The notes beneath the pieces are model-generated. The model saw only the letters and a list, made by a program, of their open reading frames with translations, was not told where the DNA came from and made no database searches. From contig QNGE01000437.1 in the NCBI GenBank assembly GCA_008508345.1, positions 2,757 to 66,756 of the forward strand: a DNA stretch of 64,000 bases, given 5' to 3'. The translations under genes were made by a program, and so were the position numbers. Source of the DNA: Paragonimus westermani. Lineage: Eukaryota; Platyhelminthes; Trematoda; Plagiorchiida; Troglotrematidae. Shown in pieces: positions 24,911 to 37,635 of the stretch (its first letter is position 1; each line of letters begins with the position of its first letter).

Positions 24911-27334
24911 CTGAAGTGAATTGGAAAACAGAACCACAAAAGACCTCCTCTTTCTGAAATTCGCTGCAGAATAATCAACTGTATGGGAAGATGGTGTGCT
25001 CTTTTAACCTCGTCTTAATACTTACATGTGGCTAGGAGGAAAACAGATCATGGTCTTGAAATGATGTTGTAGCAGTTAGGACTAGCAATTTCCAAAATGG
25101 TTTCACAAGCTTCATGCAGAAGACGCAATTAGTGTGATAGAATTCGCTACTTATAAGCGGAGCCTTCTGCTAAAAGTTGGTCGTGCATATCAAAATACCC
25201 AGCCCACTTTCAAAGAAGAGAAGCAGAGTGTAATCTCTTGTTGACGTGGCAACTCACAAAAGTATGTACTGATCGATTCGAAAATGGGTTCACAGGAGTA
25301 GTTGATTTGTCGTTTAAAAGATAGTACAATACAAATACGCACGCCCGCCATTCGGAACACACCTTAGGCGCTCTTCGTGTATGACACATTTTGAAGTAAG
25401 ATTTCTTTGACAAGCTTTTATGAGCCCGCTGGGCTGCTCATTGGTAATGAACTTCCAGTGATATGAGGTTCAAACGAGCCGTATTCCTCGTTGAGAATGG
25501 TATACCCTGAGTTTACTATTCAAGGTGTTAATGATGGGGTAATACTGATATATGCGGCCGTCCGACCTTTAGTCGTATGTCATTTGAGGTGAGCAGAATA
25601 TACATTTCAATCGGCGAGTGGATTCAAAAGCTCAACCAAGTGGCTTTAAGTCGATTGCCAAAATCTACAAAACATCCACACAGCCTTGTGAGTAAAAATA
25701 GTGTGAAAGCTGCAAATTGGAAAACAATAATCGCAGTGCAATCCACAGAGAAAAAAATACCTGATGGTCGAAAGTAACACCGGGTCTATTCACAGAAGTT
25801 GATCTTAGAATGGTTCACTACCAAGGCAAGAAATAATCTAAGCAGAAGGTTTGTATTTTCCGGACAAAAGCTACCCGCAGGTTGGCCATGCGTAATTAAG
25901 TTATACCAGAACACAGACACAGTGGGATACGGATAAGGACAGGACTACCATACACACACACGAGTCGGCGCGCTGATCGTCAGGTATACCTTATTGTTTT
26001 TAATGCTGAGCTGTTGGGAAGGTGGAAGAATCAGCGTGAACTGATCATGTGCACTGCGGTGTACTATTACATTTCATATGTCGTGGGAAAAGAAAAGGAT
26101 TTGTAGGTGTGCCCGATCAACGGTAATCAGAGAGGTTGGGTCGCATCAGAAGTAATTTACATTTTTCAAGCAGTTTCTGTGAGCGCTGTGTAGTCGTCCT
26201 CTGAACAGTTGACTTAAAATCACAATTGGCCACTCTGACAACCCCCGACCACCCTACTGTCTTTGTTAATCAGGAACAGCTCAGAGACCTGTCACGATTC
26301 TAATGTTATTAATATATTCAACTCCCTATTGTGATGCACAAGGAGAATCTTTCTGTAGTACATTGAATCATTATTGTCCATGTATAAAAGCCCCTATTTG
26401 TCTATACACAAATCATGGTGATACAAGGTGCATGTGTGTGTGTGTTTGTCGTGACCCCATCTGCCTCCCGTTACGTCAGTAAATTTGTGACCTAGTAACA
26501 GCACCACGTGTGTTCAGGTTGTACGGAAAGAGCATACAAAATAACATCCCATTATTTGTAGTTTTTTGGCTGCTCTGTCATAGTTCCTGCCCTCCGTCAG
26601 ATTAACGTGCGTTAAGATGTTTACTAGAACGCATATTTATCTATCTGAAAGTTAAACATTATCAATCTGCCTAGTTTTATTCTTGTGGCGTTTTCTAGCA
26701 GTACGTTACAATGTTTCGACCAGGCTATACACATGAGTTGTTAAAGACAGAGCTCACTTGTAAAACTGTCCTCTTTTATCACTAAATCAAAAACACAGAT
26801 ACAAACACAGACATTAAACTGAAAAATGAACAGGAGTTGGATAATTTCAGTTACCAGTTTCCAGAATGTTCAGAAAGATTCTGTTGATCATGGACTTGAA
26901 GGCTAAGTATTCATCCCTCGAAGTGTACAAGGCTTGTTATTGACACTGGTTTGCATACGTTTGTTGCTCATTACCAACCAGACAGCCGCTGGTGTCTAAA
27001 TTTTTGTGGACTTGCCATTTGCGTTTCCTGCCTAATGCGTTTTATCAAGCAAGGTGTCTCTGAAGTCAACCATGCCCGTTGAAGTTAATAGAGGTTTGTT
27101 CTCAAGCTTTGTATGACTTCGTGAGTAACGAGTGACTTCAGCCACTAGGGATTAACCGAATAATATGCTTCAAATTTATTCTAGGGATTATCGTTGTTTG
27201 TAGTAGTTTTGCAATCACATCAACCATGTCTGTAAACTAGAATACTTGCGACTTCGGAAAGTGCGACTGGCTGAACGCTTACTGACTCAACAAGGTTAGC
27301 GTACTAACTGATAATGCTAATGTACTGAGCCTAC
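24911..27334 (-). other. Beta-spectrin intron 6
   Basis: About 2.4 kb, GTAGGC to CAG. It contains a short (GT)n tract at about 26433-26446 and no recognisable coding sequence. Confidence 0.75.
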
Positions 27335-27611
27335 CGATATGCGGTGTTTGCGGCTTGTGATCGGTCGCATCCGGCGAAAGATTAGAAGATTCCAGAGTAC
27401 CTGAGGCTTGATCCACGTCTGCTTCTCCGTGAGAAAGTTGACCGTTAATTTTCGAGCCGCTCAAATCGTACTGCGAAAGCAGTCGATTTTTCAAATTTTC
27501 TGCTGTCGTGGACCAAATTGCGTGTGATTGGTCCAAGAAAACCGGTTTACTGGTTCCTGACACATCCAAAACTTCACCGAACGGATGTCCATGCACCTTA
27601 ACCAGTTCAAG
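27335..27611 (-). CDS. Beta-spectrin exon 6 (linker before PH domain)
   Basis: Codes for residues 600-691 and one base of the split Glu codon 692. The acceptor is AAACACCCACACAG and the donor is GTAGGC. It opens with LELVKV, the end of the partial repeat, then a low-complexity linker rich in Ser, Asp, Gln and Gly (SSNLSPDATDHKPQTPHI) leading into the PH domain. A variable, phosphorylatable Ser-rich linker at this point is normal in beta-spectrins. The donor GTAGGC is weaker than the others, but its phase joins exon 7 exactly. Confidence 0.85.
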
Positions 27612-30523
27612 CTGTGTGGGTGTTTAAAATAGGTGAAAAAGTCTGAGGAACAAAAATCCAAACATTTATGACCAGAAACTGTTGCTACCTATTTGACAGG
27701 TCAGATGGTTGGTTTGCTAGATTTGGCGTTTATATGACAAACATTAAATCAATACAGTTAATGCGTACTGTCTCTGAGAGGACAAAGCTCAGTACCCAAA
27801 CCACTGTGCACTGACTTTGTCACCCAGCTCCACAATAAGACGGTTACAATCGAAATGCCTGGCACATTTTAGGAGTGACAACCCATGTAAGGACTGATTC
27901 TGAACTGACCGAAGAATTTGCTGGAAGTACGTCCAGAGTGGTTAAAATGCTAACAGTATGAGCTGTGTCAACAATGTCAAAGCCCATCGGTAAATACAAC
28001 AGCCTAAAGAACGATTCCTTATCTTGTGATATAGAAGTTTACTTTTCGTCCGCTTTAAATTCCACTTGAGTCAATGAAGAATTCGGGCAGATAACTTACA
28101 TCATACCATGTGTACTCGGTCGCCTATGGCCCATTAGTCTTTCAGATGTTGAGCGATGGTCGTGTAAACTTTAAATTTGGTTAGTCCTTCAGTGTTGTGC
28201 CAAGCCACTGAAAAATAACGTTCTGCTAAGTTTTGTCTGATTCATGCATCTCTAGTAGTGAGAACGCTCATAAAATTTTCTACCGAATGGAAGTTCACGT
28301 GAATAGTACTGACTTAATTATCTTAGCTTGAGTTTATTCCGATCTGTTATCGAATGACGGAAAACCTGTGAACTCTCGCTTATGTTTCTCAGTCTACAGG
28401 GATATGTTCGATAGCGCTAATTGATATCTGTCATTTCCTGTTCTTAGCAAACCCAGTAGCGAGTCAAAAATCGCCAATTTCTGTACATGGGTGCTTTATG
28501 AACAGTAACCAGTTTATAAGAAATCCAGATATGAAACTTCTGGGCTTCCGGTACACTCCAAGGAACGACACATACTGCAGGTCCAAGTGCGACAAACGTT
28601 GTACCAGCCAAATTACGAAGCTGCGCCAGTGTTTTAAATCCAGTTGAAGTCAGGTTTTTCCACGACTGAATTTTCTTCAAATTAACAAGTCCACATAGCA
28701 TCTAATTAGAGATGCAACTTTTTTAACATTGGCGTAGGTCTATTTCAGCTTGAACTGATTGACAAATTCTGTTGTGGCAGCTGATACGAGACCATCCGAT
28801 GGATTGCACACAAAAACCGTCGTGTAGGTGAGTGAGTGAATCTGAATCTGAAGTTTCTGAGTTTGTGGTGCGTCACCGTAGCTCAACTGATAGACCGTTT
28901 GCCCCGTTTCAGCTTGCCCGGGATTTGTACCAATTGTGCACTTTAACTTATTAATCCTACCGAACTACATGTTTTTACCCCACTTGCCGAATTAATTATT
29001 GGTTAAAATTCTAGGGCTTTAACTATCTTGTATCACGCTTCATTAATGACTATGGTGTGATCCAGGGTACAATGCACGCCCCGCTAGTGCCCTTACCAAA
29101 TATGACATTCTTGCTATTCATTCTTGTCAACAATTTACATTCAGTAATTCAGATGATGTAGCATGCAGTAAACGTCAGTTTTTATTAGCCTCCTGTGTCG
29201 TATTAGTCGGTATGCCCGAAACGTCAAGTTGATCACCTTCCCGTAGTCTATCTCTTAACACATCAAAATGTATCAACGTTATTTTCACTTCGGAAAGAAC
29301 CAATTTTAGAAAATTTTCACTTTTCATCAAACCGTTTATATAGATAACACATATTCCCCCACAAGCTTTTCATTAATATGTTTAAGGAAAACATCATGTA
29401 ACAATGTAGGGTGGCGTGTTAAAGTTAACGGGATTTCAGTCACGGTTGAAAAGATTCCTTTCAATACCTGACTTATCAAATTCTGATTAAGCCTAAACCA
29501 CTTAGTCTGTTTTCCAATGCACATGTGTTTCCTCCCCGTAGGTATTACCAATCCATTTGTTCTCTCAAACGGTTTTGTTAAAGGATCGCGTATACTTCGC
29601 TTGATGATTAAAAATCAGTTGAGTAGCCTTCAACCTGTTGTGGCTTGTAACAAACCAAATAGTTCACTTCTCTGTGGATCCCCCGAACATGTCGTTATTT
29701 TGATTTGTTTCGATCCGACGTATTCCGACTTAATCAACCAATCACACTGAGGTGTTTGTAAGCGGAACTCAAGAACAGGCAAAATCGAAGTGTGCTCAGC
29801 AGATCACACGCAACAGTAGTTTATTAGTACACGGTATAGAATGAAGCTTTTATGAAATATTCATTAGCTTGTTCGGCTTGATCCATTCGTAGTTTAATTA
29901 CATCCAGTTATGAAGATGGGCAGTGCACCGACTGAAATTTGTTACTTAAAATGATATTAACAGGATTATTCACCTATTTGTGGTTGTAATCCGTTTACCT
30001 GACTAAAATCGCTGGATGGTGGTTAGTGTTCCTGGTTGTATCAATACAACCTAAATGGATTCTGAGAAACGGAGGCGTATGTATGTAACGGATTTTAGGT
30101 GCCATTCATGGTGTATTCGAACTGCACAAATTACTGAACATCGACTGGGCAAACCAGTTCAAAGGCACGTTTGTCGGAGCCATTGATCTTAAACTGGACC
30201 TGTTACAAACATCAAACAGTGCCTGATGAAAAAATTCATATTTGCCGGTCACCCTTTAGCCATGTCATAGTTTGCAACTTCCGTGACTTGTACAAGTCTT
30301 GTCACGATTTGCGAGTCAAGATCTCTCTAGATGATCTACGGAGCTATAAAGAATGAGGTAGCATAGGTGATTTGAGTTTAAGTCTACAAATAAAACCAGT
30401 AATATTCTAGTGGGGGCCGTGACGTGAGCGTAACCAACTTGGGTCTTTGACCCGAGTATTATCCAGCTGCTTAGTGCAATCGACTACGCTAATCAAATTA
30501 GTGCCAGACTATGAAAAATTCAC
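27612..30523 (-). other. Beta-spectrin intron 5
   Basis: About 2.9 kb, GTGAAT to CAG. The minus-strand ORF at 28444-28701 does not fit the spectrin frame and no domain is recognised. A tRNA-like box near 28875 was considered and not called. Confidence 0.75.
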
Positions 30524-30695
30524 CTGAGTAGGCCGTCTGAGTCGTTCGAATCGATCTGTTTGCATAGCTAGATTGTGTTCCAAGGTCTCGTGACGTAGTA
30601 ACAAAGCTGTGGTAGCTTTGATTGAATCACCCAGTTCTGTGGAACGCAGATCGGGTTCATGCAATTCCAACCACTGTTCCGCAGCATAAGCCTCA
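30524..30695 (-). CDS. Beta-spectrin exon 5 (partial repeat, tetramer site)
   Basis: Codes for residues 543-599. The acceptor is GATTTTATTTCAG and the donor is GTGAAT. The sequence EAYAAEQWLELHEPDLRS, then LGDSIKATTALLLRHETLEH and TDRFERLRR has the pattern of the short C-terminal repeat (17th in conventional beta-spectrins): helix A with AEQWL, the E-P-x-L-x-S turn, and helix B with RHE and RF. In the family, this two-helix repeat pairs with the single N-terminal helix of alpha-spectrin to form the tetramer. It is one of the best-conserved segments of the gene. Confidence 0.92.
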
Positions 30696-31019
30696 CTGAA
30701 ATAAAATCAGAAGAAACCAGTTTTAGTTACTGAATGGTAGTGGAGTATCCTGAATTGTATGAATTAAGCAGTACTAACAATTGTTCATAAGTGTCACATT
30801 CCCATAGACTTTTGAGTCACTCTTTTTCGAAGCGAAACAATAGACTGGAGTTAGGCTGTTGTTAAAGGTCGTCAGTAATTCAAAATAGCGTTACCACGAC
30901 TGGGACTAGAACTCTGAACACGCTTCCATCAGACAGCCACGTTGATTACTGTACCGGACATCAAATTATGCGCGGCTGAATTAACGTGTGCAAAAATCAT
31001 CAGCATTCGTTTGTGAACA

Positions 31020-31862
31020 ATGTCCGACAACTGTTTGCCGTTTCTAGACCTACTCATTAGTCGCCGGGAGGATAGCTCTATCAAAAGAGCCGTCTATAGG
31101 AAATCCACGTGGTCCGGTCAATACCTAAACTTCAGTAGTTTCACAACGGTCCATCACAAACGCGCACTGGTGAATACATTATTCACACGAGCAAGACGAA
31201 TCTGTACACAGGACGGTCTTGCGAAGGAATTAGACTTGATCATATCTATACTACAATCTAACGGGTATCCAAAAAGGTTCATAGAAAGGCATAGTAGACC
31301 GAAACCACCTTCCGAACGGGTGGCCACAGTTAGAAAAGAGAAGGCTTATATAGAATTGCCTTTTAAAGGTGATTATAGCATGCATCAAACAACCCAAAGA
31401 CTAGTGAATTCGATTAAACGAACGTTTAACGCAGCGGAACTCTGTGTATTAGCCCGGACCCAGAAACTGCCTGTCCCTTCAATCAAAGGAGATCAGCCTG
31501 TCGGTGCCACCTCACATTGTGTCTACCAATTTACATGTAACTGCAAAGAAAGTTACATAGGCAGAACCGAGAGGTGCTTGATCTCCAGAGTGAAGGAACA
31601 TTTGCCTAAGTGGGTGCAGAGCTCTGTATTACAGAAGAACGACAGTGTTGTTGAAACACGCAAGCAACCGGCGTCCGCAGTCGCAAGACACGTCCTGACC
31701 ACTGGTCACGTTATCGACCCAATGTGTGCATTCAGAATCCTATTACGTCACTCCAATCCAAGATTCTTGCGGTTTGCTGAGGCGGTCGCAATCAATCGAC
31801 TGAAGCCGACCTTGTGTGTTCAGAAACAATTGCTCGTAAACTTGACCCTTCCCTGGACGTAG
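31020..31862 (+). mobile_element. Truncated Penelope-like element with intact GIY-YIG frame
   Basis: A 280-codon uninterrupted frame. It begins inside the RT (DNCLPFLDLLISRRE, the block after the palm), then runs through the thumb and linker (KRALVNTLFTRARRIC, NGYPKRFIERHSR) to the endonuclease: CVYQFTCNCKESYIGRT (GIY-YIG core), LISRVKEHLPKW (catalytic-Arg helix) and RFAEAVAINRLKPTLCVQK (catalytic-Glu helix). An in-frame TGA sits just upstream of the ATG, and no RT palm is found before it, so it is a 5'-truncated copy or a breakpoint. It lies in beta-spectrin intron 4, antisense. It is less decayed than PLE 1. No hammerhead-like motif was seen just downstream. Confidence 0.88.
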
Positions 31863-33394
31863 TGACCTTTCTTAAACCACCGACTGACAATGCCCAGATT
31901 GTCTGATCGTATCTGAATGAAACACAATAACTGTCCTGTATGCTACAAATGATGTTCTCATGACTAAGACTTCTCTGTACGTTGAAACCACATAGATAAC
32001 CAAGCCTGGTTAGCGGCACGTTGACTACTGGTAAGTAGTAGGGAATTTTGGTATTTACAAGTCGAAAATTCGGCGGAAAGTGACTAAGGCTGTTGTATTT
32101 CGGCAAACGTTTCAGCCAACCTCTTTCAAATTAAGGCAGTAAGCTTGAAGTACGCTCTCGTTTGAGCCAACCAGTTGTGCACCTTCTTATCACAAGCTGG
32201 CCAAAAACTACTGACGAGCTCAAGCAAGAAAAAAACTTGAGTATTGTGCTGCTTTTCGAAAGAGACTGTGAGGGTTGTGATAACTTCTACGATGTTTAAT
32301 TTATATAAATCTATCTTGCTGGATCGAAAGAGATTAATCAATTAGTTGAAGTCAAATGACCGGTACCAAGAAAACTGGCGAATATTTTCACTACATTTTG
32401 TTACTGTTTCTTGTAGTGGGCTAGAACGGTTCGGGTTCAGTTTTCGGAGACCCCACTTTGGAAGTGATCTGTGACACGTCTTTGCAAGCGCTGGAAGAAA
32501 TGATATGCACATTTCTTGAAGGGGAAACTCAGTCGGCATGAGTATCAGTAAAAAATTGACTGCCAATGAGTGGTCTAAAATCCAGCTGGAATAGGTCAAA
32601 TGGCCTTCACAGGTGATAGTAGCCTTAACACACACATAAACCTGTTAGTTGGATATTTTCGAAGAGAAACACTAGGCTTGAGTTTCGCACTTGTTTGTGT
32701 TCCTCAATGATACACAGTTTTTTTTACGAACGGAAGCTGAACTCTGGCCACAATTCGACAAGATGACCTCACTGACCACTGAGCCGTTGACCTCATATCA
32801 TTCCTAACCAATTTATCGCTTGTAAGTGGCATGATGCTCAAGTTGCCTTGTCGCCTTTTGCAGGGACACTAATTATTCTGTCAGCTTCCACCAATGACCA
32901 CAGCATTTGAGCACATCATCAAACCAAATTTACAGAAACCATTGAACTCGCTCCTCGGGTTTTTCATCACCGACAAATTGTGATTTAGTTAAAATAAATA
33001 AGACAACATTCAGAAAGTCTTAGGACATGTGAAGTTAACTTAACTGAGGAGCTCTGCCCAAATAGTCGTCGGCTGGTGTTGTCAGATCAGTTACTATCTT
33101 CTCTCGAGATGATTGTACAAACTGAGCTTTACTCAGAGGTCGAAGCGACTGTAAGTTACATGAGTTATTGCAAGTACGATAAGTCGGCACTGTCCGTTGT
33201 CAGTTCACCGTTAGATATGACTGAATCACGAGGACTATGGGTGTGCAGTATTGGTAACAACTACCAAGTACAAAACCAGAGCCTGGTAATTCTGTTTGAA
33301 AGGAAATAGCTATAAAGTTAATCTGACTACAGGAGATGCACTCAGTTATGTTCAATTTTCAACAACAAATCATTTTATTCTCTGTATAAGACAG

Positions 33395-33439
33395 TGAATG
33401 TTTCGCCCTATTTGGCGTAGCGAATACGGGAAACATTCA
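33395..33439. repeat. Nested hairpin
   Basis: TGAATGTTTC (33395-33404) pairs with its exact complement at 33430-33439. The 25-nt loop holds GCC and GGC three-base arms around CTATTT. No function can be assigned. Confidence 0.4.
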
Positions 33440-36400
33440 ATGCCAATCTTTCTGTATTCACCATGTGAAACGTTATGACGTGACCTGTTGGACAAGCTTT
33501 CTTTTAAGTCAATGAGAGCTTTGTTGCAATGAGGCTAGCGTGAGTTAGCAGAAAACACAGTGTAAGCCATTGTTAGCCGAAGTAAGCGGAAATCGTTTGA
33601 AGATCAGTCAGATTTCGCTGAAGAAATGGCGCACGCTGAGCGCTGCTTGAATTGAAGCAGTTCCGTTAGAAGATCAGAAATAACATTGCTGGCAAAGAGA
33701 AAATTATTAGAAAAGGAAGAAGTCAGCTAAGTGATTCTTCAAAAAGGGCGTGCTGGTAGAAACGGCAGGTAGTATAATCAGAACAGCAAAACAACTTTTT
33801 ACAAACCGTTCTTCAAGCCGAAAACGAAGCCACAAAGGTACTCGGATGATGGACACAGAGAAGTGACCGTCAAATGTTGCAGCATCTAGAAGTCGCTTAA
33901 TTGCCAGGCACATCGGAACTTGATAAAAGCTTTAACAATTAAGCATAACTACTCATCAATTACAAGGTACAGAAAAACAAGAATGGCTGCAGATTGTTCG
34001 AACGTACGTGTGTTACGTAGCATGAACATGACCTTTGCTGAGTGCAAATTCAGTTGGGTTCTTCCAGAAACTTCTCTTGTTCTGTTCAGTTTTTCCTACC
34101 TGGTCATTGTTATTAAACTGGCTGCCTATAAGAGCAACTTCTATGCATTCATTGTATTGAGCTCATATGGTTTCTACGATGAATGGTTTGGGTGAAGAAA
34201 TAAATAGGAGTAGAAAACGGCATGCAGAAGAGGACAGCTGTTTTATGACTAAAAATAAGGCGTGATCATTGGATATGGCAGTGCAATGTGCTGTGAGACC
34301 CATTCTTGCCAGTTTTTAGTATTCTGCGAAGAAGAACTCCAGTAAGTGACATCGAGCGAATATGTTGGTTGTTCTCAAGATTAACGAGCTAATTTGTGTC
34401 AAAACTTCAAGCAAAATGACTGTAACTCTGGATGATTGATGAGCAAATCGGAATTGGTTGGTCTTTCAAAAATGGAAAAGGATTATGATAAGTATGACAG
34501 TTCCAAGAAGGTTGTTCTACCTGTGAAACATTGTGTTGTTTTGAACTTGCCAGATTCACCTGAAGGCAGGAAGACATGTTCGAACTTCTCGAAAATTTGC
34601 CATTTTTTACTGTAAGAACCTACGGAAAGTTTCAATCGATGTAAGAGCTCGACAATCGCCAGATTCATGTTAAAGCGATTCAAATTTGCAAGGTACCAAT
34701 GCGTCTTTTGTTAGCCCGTCATTCACTCCATTCACCATATTCGTCGAGTTTACTAAGTGATAAACTCAATATTCTGGAACGTACTCATGTAGCGAATTTG
34801 TAACCGATTTAATCCTCAGTATCATCTAAAATCCGTCATCGGTATGTAACTCTAGATAAACCGAATGTGTCCGGTTTTAAATATTCAGTCAGCTTTTAAA
34901 TGACTCATTATTGTCAATTCCGGATTTTCCAAATTTACGAGTTGCCTAAATTGCCAGCAAGGTTGTAGATGGTTTCAAGCAAGCGTTTGAGCAGAAAATT
35001 TCATGGATACCAGCGATTTTACTGTGTAACAAAAAATAACATAGCAAAATGAACACCTCTTAGAATTATAGATAATTGTATCCTTGTTTCCGCAGAAAAA
35101 TATATCGTTAACATTTCAATGATAGTTTCAATTTTCTCAAGGGAGAACGGTGGCGAACTCCGCTGAACGCCCCCAAACGGAAATCATTGTTTGTAACAAC
35201 GCGTTTCATCATGGAGAGGCTTATGCATAACCTAGTTCTTATTGTTTTGAGCTGAAAACGCTCCAAGCTATGCGCTGACACACTTACGCACTGATGATGT
35301 CACCCTGCTTGGCGATGAAACGTTTGTAACATGAATGTCAAATGTGACAAACATACGGATAGCAGAACTACGAACACCACCACCATCACTAGTCTGAACT
35401 ATCTATCGCGTTTGCTAATAACAAAGCGTCTTTGTGTATGAAGCGACCTATCAGAATATGAACACTACCAGTATTTTTTTCTGTTTGGTTCTTCTGTCCT
35501 ATACCATAAAATCCACGTAGATGTTGATGTTATTGTTTCGGTGGTGTTGGCTACAGTGCTTATGCGACCGCATTTGGCAGTGATTATGGTAAGTCCACTA
35601 CATGTTGTCGACGATATGTTGCACCTACTTTTGCTGGGCGTGAACAACTACGTGAGATTCCAGACAAAACAGCTGTTATCCATGGGCGTGTTATACATTA
35701 TCTGTTCTATTTAAAGTTGAACAAGTTAGCCAAATACTTATATGGTTTACATACGGATACTTGCTACCGTACGGTCTTATTACTAAAAGCAGTGAAGATT
35801 ATAGAAACTGTGAAGATGGAAACTAGCAAATTGTGTTAAGAAACGGTCGTTTATGCTGTCACAAAGCATATTCAGCATACAACTTTTATCAAGAACACTA
35901 TCCTGTGGAAGTACAACGTTACCAAAGAACTGATTACGCACAGCCTAACTGTCCGTTCTACTCTACGGGCTAGATACAAGACCCATCACACAGAAGATGC
36001 ATTTAAATTTGACAAACATTGTCTCCACCAGTTAGCTTATGTCAAATGATCTAACCGTACACAGAAAATAACAGTGTTTATGATAAGAAATTTTTCAAGC
36101 TGATGAAAAACGGTAGACAAAACTGCACAACCTACGGTGTCAGTTAGCATATGCCCGGGACAGAATGCGCATCCATAATTTCAGAACAACCTGCGGGCAA
36201 TTGGCAGTTGGGTTTGTAGGTAAAGTTTACCCCCGAACAGAGGTGCTTCTTCAGGAATAGACAAAACTACTGAGTACCCACGAACAACTATGGCATTATG
36301 CACAAGCTACACGTGTTACGTCACATATTCCGAAAACTGATAGTGTCAGTTGCACCGTACTTTGCGGAGTGCGACAGATGAACAGTTGAAAAAAAGACAT

Positions 36401-36846
36401 GATAGTACAGCGATCACAGGTAACGGGGTACGATAACGCTGACTGTTTCGTTAAGCAAAGTCGGGAGGTGCCACACATCAAGCATTAACGCTGATGGGTG
36501 AAAAGGATTGTGGAATGAGATTGCGGCTCAATCAATTATGAGACCGTGTCCGCATTAGTGTTGATTAATCGTCATCACATGCTTCCACTGAATGTTTATT
36601 TTGTCTTCTCCCCATATTTTCTCTAAAATTTACTGTCAGTCTGTCAATCCATGGATTACTGGCGAGATCAGCGACGGATCGGATTGTAGTACGCAAGGTA
36701 CGATTTAAAGTTGAGAATTTTAATAATGCTATTAGTATGGTTATGTGATTGTGAACAGGAAAAACAGTGAGCCACTTTGACATATTTTTGCAATGGTATT
36801 TTGAATTTTGGTCTAGGTTGCATAGTTTCTATTTGTTGGAACTTAC

Positions 36847-37635
36847 GATGCAAACATCACTGCACTCAGATGAAGATGTAGTTCTTGAAATACTTGATTA
36901 CAGTGTTTATGGAGTTCAGTCCAGTTCACCACGAGGCCGATCATGTTAGATTTGATCTGGTTACAAACATTTTGTGGTTGTGCAGATTGTCTTCTGCACT
37001 CTTCTTTCAACTCTGGTATTCCGCATACCATCAGGTCTGGAACACGCTTTTCAGTCCCATTCAAGTCCATAGATTCTCGTATCACTGTATTCTCATCGCT
37101 TGGATTTGAGGAGTGAGGTGAGTGTAGTTCCTGATTGCTCGATCTCGTAGACGAAGTGTAAAACTCTTCAGTAGGTCGAGCAATATTACGTTGTGTCTCC
37201 ATATCCCAGCTGGGCAGGTCCTCAGCGTCGGTGGTGGTTGTGGTCGTAGTCGTATGGGATTCAGTCCCACTTAAAGGTCTGGCGGTAACATCGGCTGACG
37301 TACCCTGGAACTGTTTACTGCAACTTCTTGGTCCCAACTCTGAATCGCCTTCCGACTCGTTGGTCGGATGCCAATCCGCGTGTTCTTCTGGTTCTGCGTA
37401 CTCTATGTCACCATCTGATGTGTCTGCGCCACAACCTGTGTGAATAACAATCTTAGGAGCCGTCAACTGTCCAATTCTTTCCGCTGTTACTTGATTAGTT
37501 ATCGACTCTTGTAGAAACACCTCATGTAGAAGCTGTCCGTTTCGTAGGCATTCTTCAACTTTACTTTCCCGTGCATTCATTTCCGATCGGCAATGAGTCG
37601 TCAAAATGATCTGCACTTTAATGAGTTCTATGAGG
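36847..37635 (-). CDS. Beta-spectrin exon 4 (repeat with large acidic insert)
   Basis: Codes for residues 279-542, counting the split Ser codons at both ends. The acceptor is TTTATCCTTTCTAG and the donor is GTAAGT. The first 57 codons are helix B of the last full repeat (LIELIKVQIILTTHCRSEMN, then NQVTAERIGQL). The last 46 or so are helix C leading into the partial repeat (NQIKSNMIGLVVNWTELHKH). Between them lie about 155 residues absent from ordinary repeats: acidic, Ser/Thr-rich and probably disordered, with DGDIEYAEPEEH and a run of eight Thr. The insert is in frame with no internal splice border that I can see, so it looks like true coding sequence. Confidence 0.88.

Larger units (their letters stand above)
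30696..36846 (-). other. Beta-spectrin intron 4 (contains PLE 2)
   Basis: About 6.2 kb, GTAAGT to CAG. It holds the second Penelope-like fragment at 31020-31862 and a nested hairpin at 33395-33439. From 33440 to 36846 I see only short ORFs with no recognisable domain. Confidence 0.8.

Noticed and set aside
25210..25413. Minus-strand ORF with a PH-like run (SEWRACVFVL) in the right region for the spectrin PH start
   Set aside because: Its donor phase does not match exon 8, and the true first PH exon with RKHEW was found at 24757-24910.
28444..28701. Minus-strand 85-codon ORF in intron 5 as a spectrin exon
   Set aside because: Exons 5 and 6 join in phase without it, and the sequence does not match any repeat or PH strand.
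28870..28935. tRNA-like A box (TAGCTCAACTG) suggesting a tRNA or SINE
   Set aside because: No matching B box or foldable cloverleaf follows; one short box is expected by chance.
30880..30960. Minus-strand B-box-like AGTTCTAGTCCC suggesting a tRNA-derived SINE
   Set aside because: The A-box position does not fit the consensus and no second copy was identified.
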